From Sthenelais limicola (taxonomy: Eukaryota; Annelida; Polychaeta; Phyllodocida; Sigalionidae), in contig OW804100.1 in the NCBI GenBank assembly GCA_942159475.1, positions 6,216,127 through 6,280,126 on the forward strand: DNA of 64,000 nt. The letters run 5' to 3'. Every line of letters starts with the position of its first letter. The stretch's first letter is position 1. This document shows positions 22,012-32,537 of the stretch, piece after piece. A program made the translations under genes and the position numbers. The notes below the pieces were generated by a model that saw only the letters and a list, made by a program, of their open reading frames with translations, was not told the DNA's origin and searched no databases.

Positions 22012-22250
22012 GCTAAATAGTGCCAAGAGATACTAGACTCGCCGAAGGTATTAATATGGTGATGACTCAACCAAAAACTGGCTACACAGTAGCTATAGTT
22101 ATTATAGATATTTTGTGAGTGATAGTGGATTAATTTCATATATATATATCACTGTACATTATGTATTTTACCCATTCAATAAGATCCCTACTTTATATCA
22201 AGGTATTAACATGATGTCATAAGTCTTGGACGATAATTAAACAGGAATTA

Positions 22251-22370
22251 ATGGCGGGGAAAATGACAGCGGGGAGGTCGTTTGGCGGGGAGAATGTATG
22301 GCGGGGAGAATGTCGGCAGGGAGATTGCGACGGGGAGATTGTAGGCCGGGAGAATGTTGGCCGGGGAAAC
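22251..22370. repeat. Degenerate minisatellite, about 15-bp GGCGGGGAGAATGT unit
   Basis: Seven to eight degenerate copies of a GGCGGGGAGAATGT-like unit. It abuts the 5'-truncated MITE-C copy at 22380 and may have replaced its end. Confidence 0.8.
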
Positions 22371-22379
22371 ACTGGACAC

Positions 22380-22702
22380 CGTTGCATAGATGCCATCTTG
22401 AATCCTAACAAGCATGGCATTATGGGACTAATGGTACAGTGTAAAATCTATAGAAATCAGGACATGTTCAATATGGATTATTTATCAATGCTCTAATATG
22501 TACGTCCATAACACAAGTCTCAATCTTTCCCATCATGTATTTGGTTTTCATAGATCATTTGTACAACCTATGATATTAGTGAAAACATTCTTGCAATTTT
22601 CGATAAAAATGTTAATTGCCAAACATTTGTATGTCAGATTTCAACAGAATCCATCCCATGATGCAGTGTAACAGACATGCGCAGTGAGACATGCAACTCC
22701 CC
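22380..22702. mobile_element. MITE-C copy 2, left end lost
   Basis: Homologous to 14581-14906 along its length. The right end ATGCAACTCCCC is followed by TA. The left terminal repeat is missing. Confidence 0.7.
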
Positions 22703-23364
22703 TAAAGAGTGAATTGTGTATGCTATGACCTTCAGCCAAGGTCAAATCTAAAGAATTCCTCAATAACCCATATTATCTAGACTAAATAAACCGCACACTA
22801 TCTGAACAAAGGCAAGATGACAAATGAAAGTGCTCTCAGAAATCTAACACATACTTACATTGAGAATACCCTTGAAGTTCGGGGCCACAGTTGTAAAAAC
22901 AGGAAAGATTTTAAGACGTTCCTGAGAACTGTTTTCCTTCAGGAGGTTTAGGACGGGCCTGGATGAGGGTTAGATGAGGGTTCCTCATGCCTTAAATTGA
23001 CACAAATTGACAGCAGCAGTGACAATCAGGGCCCATGTGGTATACCACCTTAGGCTGAATTGGGGAGCCATGTCAATTTATAATTGTTTAACATGTGCAC
23101 TGATGTAACTGCTCGTTAACCTGAATACAAATTATTAAAAACAATCAGAAAAATCGACAAAATCACTTTAATAGCCCACAAATTGACATTACTAGTCCTT
23201 AGCCACAAGAAATCGTCTATATTACTAAAAAAAATAATTAGGTGAGAAACGACAAAATAATTTTCTTAGTGACAAATGGCAATTGCTGTTTGTTGGTAGT
23301 GACAAGAGAAATGAGACAACACCCCCCTCATCAGATTGAAGCCCTTAGATGAGACCATGTAATT
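22703..23364. other. Unassigned stretch
   Basis: No gene or repeat recognised. Confidence 0.4.
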
Positions 23365-23516
23365 GGGTCAGATTTACATATGTACACAACCTAACCAAAC
23401 AGATTGCTAGAATCAATGCAATGCAGAATATACTCGAATTTACCTAGTATTGGCCAAATTAAAGCCTTATTTAGCAGAATTTACTAAATGTGTACAGTTG
23501 CCAATTGTACATTTAT
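23365..23516 (-). mobile_element. MITE-A fragment (A3), internally deleted
   Basis: GGGTCAGATTTACATATGTA jumps directly to the A3 core (CAAACAGATTGCTAGAATCA). The sequence stops at CCAATTGTACATTTATG without the CTGACCC end. Confidence 0.7.
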
Positions 23517-23770
23517 GTTAGTTTACCAACAATTAATTTGGTCCCTTAATAGGAACAACAGTTTCTGACAAGTTAGATATTAATTCTGTACATATTAGAG
23601 GAACAAGGCTCCAGCTGTATAACAATGTACTGGCGGGAAAACATGTAGAATGCATATATTGCTACTTGAGAAGCAGCACTGTCTGTGCATCTTAGAGTTC
23701 ACTTGAGACTCAACATTCACCAATGAACAAACACCAATGCCCTTGGTCATTTTTAGAGAGTAGAGATTAT

Positions 23771-24011
23771 GGGTCAGATTTTCAGAAAATGTACAATTGG
23801 CAGCTCCACACATTTAGGAAATTCTCCTAAATTATAGGCTGACAAATGATGGCTATCGGGTATATCTGAGTATGTTTGGTTTTGCGTCGATTTATAGTAT
23901 AGATCTGTTTTTCTAGGTTCAACTGCATTTTGAAGCTCATTTCTGTCTTAAATGTGAGTTATTTGAGAGGTTTGGTGAAGGCAAATTGTACATTTTCTGA
24001 AAATCTGACCC
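23771..24011 (+). mobile_element. MITE-A copy (A1)
   Basis: Complete. TTAT on both sides (23767-23770, 24012-24015). Confidence 0.88.
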
Positions 24012-24140
24012 TTATAAGACTTTTAAAATTACGAAATGTTCCAATTTTTCTTAATTTTGATATTTTTGTATTTTCCAATCCTGTGTAATTGGTTCCGGAA
24101 ATGCCCTAAGTCTCAACACTACTGTTAAAGGGGGGTATTT

Positions 24141-24375
24141 GGGTAAGATTTTGAGATAATGTACAATTGGCAGCACTACACATTTAGTAACATCTGCCAA
24201 ATTAGGCTGTAATTTGGCCAGTACTTCGTACATTTGATTATATTTGGCATTGCATTGATTCTAGCTATCCGTTTGGTTAGGTTGAACTGCATTTTGAACT
24301 TTATTTTTGTATTAAATTTGGGTTGTTTGAGAAGATTGGTGAAGGTGAATTGTACATTTTCTTGCGATTTCACCC
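24141..24375 (+). mobile_element. MITE-A copy (A3)
   Basis: Ends GGGTAAGATTTTGAGATAAT and TTTCACCC. ATTT on both sides (24137-24140, 24376-24379). Confidence 0.85.
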
Positions 24376-24389
24376 ATTTACACGACAAC

Positions 24390-25222
24390 TAATGCCCCGT
24401 CTACACAGGGGCCAATTAAAAAACTGCTGCGAATCTGGTGCTTGCGATCATTTGCATGTGAAATCGTAGAAATCCTGTGCGAATCGGCGGGGATCTTGTG
24501 CGATTTCAGAGATAATACTCTGCGATTTGATTTTTTAATCCCTACACAAGTGTGATTTCAGCTGCAAACTCATGTGAAATTGCAGGTCTGGATTCGCAGC
24601 AGATGTGCGATTTGGATCACTTCAAATTATAATAAAATAGAGGGAGAGAAGACCGAAAATATTTTTTTAGGTGTACTTGCGACGATTTGAAAAAAATGTA
24701 GAAAAAATCAATTTATAATCACAAAATCTTAACAGCTTGAGACAACATGTCTGTGCATGGTCTGTGAAAAAATCGTTATGATCCATCCATAATTCGTTAA
24801 AATACACCTGTTCAAAGATACCTGCAATAACATGCGAATTTCGGATATTTCCGATATTCGCCTCCTACGATTAGTCTTGGACAGTAACATAGGTCTACGA
24901 ATTGTCGTGGCTAGCCCTACACATATGCGAATGCTTGTAGAAGTATGTGCGATTCCATTTGAAATCGCATCAACTGAGATTTTTCACATACGATTTGGGT
25001 TATTTTACCTGCGATCTGGCATATCTGAAATCGCACATGAATTTGCATGTGTGTGGGACAATTTTTGCCCCTGTGATTAGTTGTAGGATTCTGCAACTGG
25101 TCGCAGCTGTCCCTACATAGGTGCGATTTAGTTAAAAATCAATGCGATTTCGTCTGAAGTCGCACGAATTGCCGCAAGGCCCAATTCGCATCCCAATTCG
25201 CCCCTATTTAGACGGGGTATTA
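24390..25222. mobile_element. Foldback DNA transposon FB-4 with GCGATTT subterminal repeats
   Basis: The terminal inverted repeats read TAATGCCCCGTCTACACAGG and, from the right, TAATACCCCGTCTAAATAGG. The 830-bp interior has more than ten copies of GCGATTT/AAATCGC in both orientations, crowded toward the ends. No protein is encoded. The flanks do not give an unambiguous target duplication, so the superfamily is unknown. Confidence 0.75.
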
Positions 25223-25574
25223 CAGGACCAATTTACGTGGTCATCACTAAGAGATCGGGAGACTGTTGTGAGAGGCTGCTTATGGCGGGTGTTTCTCCAT
25301 GGACTTACTATTGAGAAACGTATGGCTGTCTCTTTGTCTGTCTGGGTTGTGGGCATGACAATGACATGACAATTTCGTCAAAAGGACCAGCCGAGTTGGG
25401 GGAGTATAAAACCATTGATACTAGGGTTGTCTGGTACTTTGTGTCTCTGTCGAGCTCTAATAAATCTGGTTGATTTAGATTATACAGGTTGGAAATTACT
25501 GTGATTGCATCAATGATTAATCCGTAATTATATCGATGAAACATGGAAATAAATGCGACTTGTTTAGAGATAAT

Positions 25575-25672
25575 TACCGGGGCCCTCTATGGTTTCATAG
25601 AGGAGAGGCAACCCTTTTTCGGTGTAAAAATTGATTGACGTTATTGAAAGTCCGGAAATAAAGCATTATACA
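25575..25672 (+). repeat. Interspersed repeat R3, copy 2
   Basis: Reads GGGGCCCTCTATGGTTTCAT to CCGGAAATAAAGCATTATAC and is followed by ATACAT. It is the inverse of 15680-15800. Confidence 0.65.
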
Positions 25673-25787
25673 TACATCACGAATCATAGAATGTGGAGAG
25701 AAGAAGACCTTCAACTTGGGGATGAGACAAACAAATATATATTCGATGAGGGTTTAGATATAGGATCCCGGTCCTGAATGATATATA

Positions 25788-26023
25788 GGGTCAGATTTTC
25801 AGAAAATGTACAATTGGCAGCTGTACACATTTAGTAAATTCTGCTAAATAAGGCTGCAATTTGGTCAATTATTAGATAAATTCGAGTATATTCGGCATTG
25901 CATTGATTATAGCAATCTGTTTGGTTAGGTTGGACTGTATTTTGAACTTTATTTTCGTCTAAAATTTGGGTTATTTGAGAGGATTGGTGAAAGCAAATTG
26001 TACATTTTCTGAAAATCTGATCC
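25788..26023 (+). mobile_element. MITE-A copy (A3)
   Basis: GGGTCAG and CTGATCC ends. The right flank (26024-26100) matches, inverted, the flank of the MITE-A copy at 47923. Confidence 0.85.
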
Positions 26024-26105
26024 ATTTGTAACCTGGACCCCCCAAATTATATTTTGAGGATCAATTTTAATTGTGTTTTTTCACAGTCAACAAATAAACA
26101 CAAAC
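26024..26105. repeat. Interspersed repeat R5, copy 1
   Basis: TTGTAACCTGGACCCCCCAA through TTTCACAGTCAACAAA also occurs inverted at about 47765-47922. Both copies abut a MITE-A element at the same position. Confidence 0.65.
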
Positions 26106-26130
26106 CGCTTTACTGTGCCCGACCAGTGCA

Positions 26131-26212
26131 CCAGAGCTATTTTTGTTTGAAATTTGGGCAATTTGAAAGAATTGATGAAGGTGAATTGTACATTTTCTGA
26201 TAACTTGTCCCT
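26131..26212 (+). mobile_element. MITE-A right-end fragment
   Basis: From TTTTGTTTGAAATTTGGGC to TTTTCTGATAACTTGTCCC. Only the right third of the element is present. Confidence 0.65.
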
Positions 26213-26319
26213 TGTGTCACTGACTGTTATGTTCTTTCTTACGACACAGCCACAGCGTTGAACTCTGTCACTATGACAACACATTCTTTCTTACAACGTA
26301 GCACTGAATGTTGCAGTTG

Positions 26320-26600
26320 TCACATTTTTTTATTTCATTTTTTTTATTTAGTATTTTTATACAGCACATCTTTTTAATAATGACAGTTGAGTTATCAACA
26401 AACAAGTAAATTGTACAATGAAGTTCTGATAATCAACTGAGGACATTAACATTGAGATATGGGCTCACAGGTGATAATTCGTTACAGAATAGCCATGGTC
26501 TTCCGCCCACCGCTGTGTCTATCTAGACCTAACTCTACTGAACAATGTCCAAGACCAAAGGTCAAGATTAGAAATAAAATGAAATGAAATGAAATGAATT
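26320..26600 (+). repeat. Retroelement 3' end with GAAAT tail
   Basis: CCAAGACCAAAGGTCAAGAT is followed by an AATAAAATG motif and a GAAAT pentamer array (about 26570-26598). This is the usual ending of CR1/L2-type LINEs or their SINEs. Upstream, no coding part is recognisable. Confidence 0.4.
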
Positions 26601-28476
26601 TAGAAATAATTAGTTTGGTAAATCTAGTGGCAGCGTGAAGGTACAGCATGCTCTCAGTTTGTGTATGGTTGGGGTATTTTGTGGCAGCGTGAAAGCGCAT
26701 GGTTACTCGTTATACTGTAAACGTATTTATTTTCGCGCAGATACATTTTCGCGCACTAAATACAATGACACCTTTTCGCGGGGATTTAAATTCGCACAGC
26801 AAGGAAGTCTCACACCTTGTTTATGCAATAACAAAGTAGCGTTCTTCAGAGTTCTAGGCTAAATTTTAATTCCCTCAGGAGTTCAATGAGACAGATCTTG
26901 TTTTCATGTAAAAGCTACGTTTCGTATGTGCGTTTATAGTTCAACATTCTGTGTGTCCATGTATTTCTATATCAATTTAGTGATGAATGATTTTATTTTT
27001 AGATTAAACTGTAAAACATTGAATGGTGTAATATTGCTGTGGGGGTGGGGGGTTTCCAATTACTGTGAAGGGATTACCTGATGGTAATCCCTTCAGGTAC
27101 TTAACAGGTGGCTGGCGCACCTACAAGGGAACTTGCCATTACCACATCATATTTATCAGTATTATCCGATCAATTCATTACATTCATGATTTTGAGTAAG
27201 GGTTTGGCTCAATAATGCTGATTTTAATAAAAGGAGTGAAACGAAGTATAAATGTTAATTAAAACCTATACGAGACAAGAACAATGCCCCTGTTGCATAA
27301 CAATCTGCGAGCTCAATATTAACACTGAAAAAGCTACTCGCAGATTGTTATGCAACGGGGGCAATGAACATTATAATCTTTAAAAGTGAGAACTTCGCCG
27401 GATAAGAATATTGACGAAGGACATTTACCTGAACAGGTAGACCGGATTGTTTAACAGTATAATACAGATCAAATGGTAAGGTTACAGATAGGGGCAACTT
27501 GTTCTAGTACCTTCTCATATTATCTGTTTCCTACCTTTTATAGTTTATGTCAACTCTACTGCAACTGTTGTATACCTTCATTGGGGCCACTAGGCCACCA
27601 TACTTACTCTTAGACTATATGTTACATCTATGACATGAACTGATAATTTGATTGAATAATGTTGAGTATATAATGCAACCTTGTGCTCATTGGTATAATT
27701 GCAACGTGGCTCTGGCCATCAATCTGTCTTATAATCTTGCAAATCGATCAGTCAGTCTGGTGTTGTTATTATCGAATATTAACATGTAATTACATCCATC
27801 CAAATGTAAATATACATTTCCCATCTCATCACATCTATTGCACTGTATGTACCATTTAAACTTATTTTAAAACCAGTTTGTAACTTTTCCTGTTAACAAG
27901 ACAAAAATCTAAACCGGCACTCTCCGGGAGACCTAGAATCCAGACTTGAGCGACCGCTTTGTAAAAACCATCTGCAATTAAGGATTTTTGAATTTGAATT
28001 TTGAATTTGAACGGTATTGATGAGGTGGGAAAGGAAGTTTTGGTATTTAATGTTAATATATTGTATTGATGATTCGGACTACAAGACAAATGTACATCTC
28101 GCTATTTTATAATATAAAATAAATCCTTATTTTATAATCTGATGTTGGCCTCAATTAATTGTGAATGATTCATTTGAAGTGGTTTCATAATAAAAACATG
28201 TGATTAATAGTTTTATAAACACGATGATTTGTTCTCTCAAAAGACGATTCGTCTGACATGGCAAATCGTTTAGGTTTCTATAGATTGGGGTGAAAATGTG
28301 CTTATTGACCCTCATTGTTTTATATAACTTGTGGAATAGATACTGTTAACATATATTTTAAGCGGCCAAAATTAAAAACACAAACAAAAAAAACCATTTC
28401 TTTCTCTTTCTTAGGTCTGTGCCTTTAGTATAAATATAGCAGTTTGGTGCAGAATGTGAGAATATATTTACAAGAG
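26601..28476. other. Unassigned stretch with two hairpins
   Basis: No gene recognised. A 12-bp perfect stem GAAGGGATTACC with a 4-base loop lies at about 27066-27093. A separate small inverted-repeat element is listed at 27285. Confidence 0.4.
27285..27363. repeat. Short near-perfect inverted repeat, 25-27-bp arms
   Basis: Arms run TGCCCCTGTTGCATAACAAT through CTGCGAG and the complement ends CAACGGGGGCA, around a 25-bp spacer. It is probably a minimal MITE. Single copy in the window. Confidence 0.7.
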
Positions 28477-28620
28477 GGAAGTATTCCAGTAGATATTCCC
28501 CTCACTGGATGTGGAAGTATTCCAGTAGATATTCCCCTCACTGGATGTGGAAGTACTCCAGTAGATATTCCCCTCACTGGATGTGGAAGTATTCCAGTAG
28601 ATATTCCCCTCACTGGATGT
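28477..28620 (+). repeat. Four tandem 36-bp units
   Basis: Four consecutive copies of a 36-bp unit containing GTATTCCAGTAGATATTCCC and CTCACTGGATGTGG, with one base change in unit 3. The short frames on both strands are open because the unit length is a multiple of three. Confidence 0.95.
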
Positions 28621-28649
28621 GGCGACTATAGCCATACAATACAGTATTT

Positions 28650-28878
28650 GGGTCAGATTTTCAGAAAATGTACAATTCGCCTTCACCAATCCTCTCAAAT
28701 AACCCACATTTGAGACAAAAATGAGCTTCAAAATGCAGTTTAACATAACAGAACTGATACTTTAAATCAATTAATGTGATACCAGATATACCTGATATTC
28801 ATCATTTTTCAGCCTAATTTAGGAGAATTTCCTAAATGTATAGAGCTGCCAATTGTACATTTTCTGAAAATCTGACCC
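28650..28878 (-). mobile_element. MITE-A copy (A1)
   Basis: Complete ends. Flanks ATTT and ATCT (one mismatch). Confidence 0.85.
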
Positions 28879-29089
28879 ATCTAATAGCGCCCCTTGCATA
28901 CTACTTGAGAAGGGCGAGCCTGAGGCTGTCTTTGTATGTAGACAGGCCCAGACAATCATAGTGTCGAAATGTGCTCTAGAAAATGCTCAACCTAGGGCAG
29001 ATCCAGGATTTTAAAAAGGATCGAGGCGCGTTTTTAAATTTTATTTCAAAGAACATATTTATATTTATATTTACAGTCTATGTTGTGAG

Positions 29090-29289
29090 ATTCCCTTTAA
29101 ACAGAGGAAAAGCCTCTCGCCTCTCGCCTCAAACTGCAAAGTGCCATTATAATTTCATTAAGATCGCAAAATCTAATTGTATTCCCATTAGAACGCCGAG
29201 TACTAGGCCACGATACCGATTAGCGAAGTAGGCGCCCAATCACTAACATACCATTCTTATCTGATTTGAGGGTTTGGACCTAGAGTGTT
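29090..29289 (+). mobile_element. MITE-B copy, 5'-truncated
   Basis: GAGGAAAAGCCTCTCGCCTC to GGACCTAGAGTG. It carries a short local duplication of CTCTCGC. Confidence 0.7.
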
Positions 29290-29654
29290 TATTTTTATTT
29301 TTTTAAAGAATTTTATTTTCACATTTAACAGAAAAATCGCAGACGAACCCAGACGAAATCGCCTGAAATTGCTTTCAGGCGATTTTCAAGGCAATCTGCC
29401 CTTATCTATGTAAATACATTATACTATATAATACGAAAAAGATATGCATATTCAAAAACAGATTCAGGCGACTTAGTGCCAAAATTTCAGATTAAATTTT
29501 ATGTTTCTGTCTAGAATTGAATCAAATTATTCGCATATTGATATGAAGGATTGAAAAAGAGAAATGATGGTAGATGAAAAAGAATATTTACTTACTATAT
29601 TATCAAACAGTTCTTGAGGACAGACGGACATTGGAGAGAGACCGAGCAAGCAGA
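29290..29654. other. Unassigned, small hairpin
   Basis: AAATCGCCTGAAATTGCTTTCAGG forms a stem-loop at about 29364-29393. Nothing else recognised. Confidence 0.35.
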
Positions 29655-29849
29655 TTACTGATTTTTTCCTAAGTAATATTTTTGTATTTCATCTCTAAAT
29701 TGATCATGATTTTGTATATTTCGAATTTTGACGGATAATTTATTCCAGGTGAATGCGACCTGGTATTGGAGAGAGGATTTCTTTTTTTTCTTTTTGTGGC
29801 CTAAATATTGGGAGAATTGGTGCATCGTACAAGCTATATATGTTAACAA
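29655..29849 (-). pseudogene. LINE ORF2 C-terminal fragment
   Basis: 64 residues on the minus strand. QVAFTWNKLSVKIRNIQNHD and FRDEIQKYYL fit the terminal W-N-x-L motif and final helix of LINE RTs. Lys-rich low-complexity precedes it. It lies just outside the left inverted repeat of the large transposon. Confidence 0.45.
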
Positions 29850-29965
29850 TTTCGTAACCCAGTGTTATATATATATACATATTATTGTATTTTTATTCTG
29901 ATCACGTTCAATAACAATTACATCATCCAGAATTGGGATGGCTATCTCTGCCTTAGCAGGTCTAC

Positions 29966-30472
29966 TAGTGGGGCAGCTTAACCACATTTATGGATGATTT
30001 GGGGACGGAGCGGACAAAAGTACCAAATTTGGCATACAGGTACCTTTGGTGGTCCTCTTTCAAGTTAGAACCGGATCCAGCGCCACAGCATGCTGGATCC
30101 CCCTAAATCCAAGATGGCCGCCAGTCCACCTCTAAAAGGCCCCGAAATCCCCCTGAAGTTGCTATTTTATGACTTTTTATGTATAGATATAATGTTTTAT
30201 GATTTAATCATCCTTCTTAATCAAGGAAAATTACTTTCGTACAGTGCTTTATGTTAAAAATGTCTGAAAACACAAAAAAAACAAGATGGCTGCCAATATG
30301 GCTGCCATTTTTACCAATAAATCAGCATTAAGCAGAAGTTGGTTAATAATTGTCTGTTTCTTTAATGTGATACCTCATTTAGTGGTTTTGTGTGGGCAAT
30401 AAATCAATTGGGATCACTAAAAATGGAATTTGACAAGTATCCATGGAGATAGTGGTGCCCATGGTAACCAGG
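29966..30472 (+). repeat. Left terminal inverted repeat of the large transposon
   Basis: Contains GGGGACGGAGCGGACAAAAG, GGTTCTAACTTGAAAG (inverse), AAGATGGCTGCCAATATGGC and ends near GGTAACCAGG. It matches the right repeat along its length apart from scattered substitutions and a small indel near the tip. Confidence 0.9.
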
Positions 30473-30594
30473 GGTATATATATAGAGCATTTACAAACAA
30501 TAACACAATGTATATATCATGCTATATTGCTATTGCTATATTGTTATCATTTTTCCTTCTAAACTAATAAATAACTATTTTGACACAGGAAATT

Positions 30595-30785
30595 GTGTGA
30601 GAAAAAGCAAAGAAAACACAAAATGACTGCCAATATGACTGCCATTGACCTTGTGAAACAATTTTAGATGTGACTCTTTTAATAATTGTCCAATATCTAA
30701 ATATAATACCTCATTTTGTGTATTCTATGGTCAATCAATCAATGGAAATCTCTAAAATATGGTTAAAACCAGTATCCAGCATCAT
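30595..30785 (+). repeat. Subterminal diverged copy of part of the TIR
   Basis: AAAACACAAAATGACTGCCA, AATAATTGTC and ATACCTCATTTTGTG follow the order of the inner half of the left TIR (30260-30440). This indicates an old tandem duplication next to the transposon end. There is no counterpart at the right side. Confidence 0.6.
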
Positions 30786-31116
30786 ATGTTTATGAACACA
30801 CAGCACAAGGCAGACAATATCCTATTTACTCATCATAAACAGTTGATTCACCCATCATTTATGTAAGCTGTCCACAATATATATAGGTGGGCTCCACAAA
30901 TTAGGGCCCAACAAGGATAGGGCCCAAAAACCTTGGACGTTAGGGCCCAAAGTCTAGACGTTAGGGCCCACCCACATTCAGATGTCAGGGTCCACCCACC
31001 TTCAGATATTAGGGCCCTTGGCTGATTCTAGGGTAAGCCGTAACGTCTGCAAGTGGGTGGGCCCTAACGTCCAATGGGGGATGGGCACTAACGTCCGATG
31101 GGGGATGGGCCCTAAC

Positions 31117-32347
31117 CAGGGATGCAAGTTCTCAGATTATTGACTGAATTCAGATATATGGAAAAGTCAGCAAATGTCCCATACTATGATAGAACCTCAC
31201 GAGTAGGTATTATTAGCAATAGGATTGCATGGGTCAGAGTCAAATCTTTTCCATGGCAGCACTGTTATGTGAAAAGATTTGACGAGGACCCATGCAATCC
31301 TATTACTAATAATACCTACGAGTTGGGGTTCTATTTTTACTCCATGATGATAAAGGAAAATATGTCAAAATAACAGTTGACAGATTGGAAATATGACTGT
31401 CCTCACTTTAATAGTCAGCTTGGAGACAGGCGGGGAGACAGGTAGACCTGGTGTAACTTTTGGTCAATTTTTGATCGATTTTCTATGTAAACATTTGTCA
31501 TTACAGAACAATGGGACTTACAATTATTGTAAACTAAACTATCCCCTTACAGAATCTAGTTTCATTTAATAAATGATGTACCTAGGAGCTAGAGAAGCAG
31601 TGGAAACGACAGCCAAGGTTTCCATGAAACAAAACTTCATTTCACAGGAAGTAGAACAAATGGCTGTTCCTAAAAGCTCCCCCCTCCCTCCGGTGTATCA
31701 GTGAGATGCTATGTAACAGCATAGCAAAAGGAGGGAGGGAGTTTGCATGGTAGCAAACCGGAAACATGCTGCTGGGTTGCATGTAATCCTACACACATGA
31801 TTACACAGTAGGATTACACTCCCGCCCATACAAACTGCGGTTTATCCTCCCTTCATCATGGTGTAAAAGACACTAAATTGACTCATAAATGCCAAAATTT
31901 TCCCAAAATCTCATTTGACAATATTGTTGTTGATCATCTTGTGTTACCCCAACAAATGTAGGCAGTTTGAGTAGAGGTTGTACACACGCCATAAGGGAGT
32001 GATGTGTAGAGACCTCTATCTAAGTGTTCTCATGGGCCCTAGTGCTATCGGAGGCGACCTCAGTTAATATCTGAAGTGAGATTCCAGATATTTCCGTTAG
32101 TCTTTAGCATTGAGTCAATGGAGCTCACGGAAATCCCTGAGTGCCTTCGCTCAAGAACTCGGGAATGGTGCAGCAGGTGGCGATCTTATATACACCCCTT
32201 GGACTGACCTAGATACCCACCGGTAGTTACGCCACACTGCCCTACAAACACACATGGTCCTTTATATGACATGTGCGCCTTAATGTACCTCCCCTTGGAC
32301 CTTGTAAAATGATCAGATTATTTTACCATACCCAACTTGCATCCCTG
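31117..32347. mobile_element. hAT-like non-autonomous transposon with 6-bp target duplication
   Basis: Ends CAGGGATGCAAGTT and AACTTGCATCCCTG are perfect inverted repeats of 14 bp. CCTAAC flanks both sides (31111-31116, 32348-32353), and removing the element plus one copy restores the FB-2 repeat. CAGGG tips are typical of hAT elements; 6 bp is shorter than the usual 8. The interior has a long hairpin (31199-31325) and a second palindromic zone around 31675-31745, but no transposase. Confidence 0.8.
31199..31325. repeat. Internal hairpin of the hAT-like element
   Basis: Arms of about 50 bp, GAGTAGGTATTATTAGCAAT and its inverse ATTACTAATAATACCTACGAG-type end, around a loop of about 20 bp, with few mismatches. 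The 83-residue plus-strand frame here only reads this palindrome. Confidence 0.8.
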
Positions 32348-32537
32348 CCTAACGTCTGAAGGTGGGTGGGCCCTAACATCTGATGATAGTAAAATTTATT
32401 TTTGCAAGAAGTTAGATACAATAGCTACATATACAAGTAAATATTTCAGATGATATGGCCCATGCACCCTTCCTCAGATGCTAGGGCCCAGCTGGGATGG
32501 GTCCTAATGTCTGATAGAGTACTTATTTGATAGTTTC

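Larger units (their letters stand above)
30889..32520. mobile_element. Foldback element FB-2 (TTAGGGCCC repeats), split by a hAT-like insertion
   Basis: Two parts, 30889-31116 and 32348-32520, consist of repeated TTAGGGCCCA / TGGGCCCTAA words, each followed by a variable CATTCAGATG/CGTCTGAAGG-like spacer, in both orientations. Joining them across 31117-32347 restores a continuous repeat. No coding capacity. Confidence 0.7.

Noticed and set aside
27066..27093. GC-richer stem-loop that resembles an intrinsic terminator
   Set aside because: There is no U-run after it and no bacterial context. It is kept only as a small hairpin.
28477..28620. Four evenly spaced repeats, CRISPR-like at first sight
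   Set aside because: The 36-bp units are contiguous with no unique spacers, in animal DNA. It is a plain tandem repeat.
31122..31373. 83-residue plus-strand frame
   Set aside because: It reads across the internal hairpin of the hAT-like element; the two halves are inverse copies of each other.
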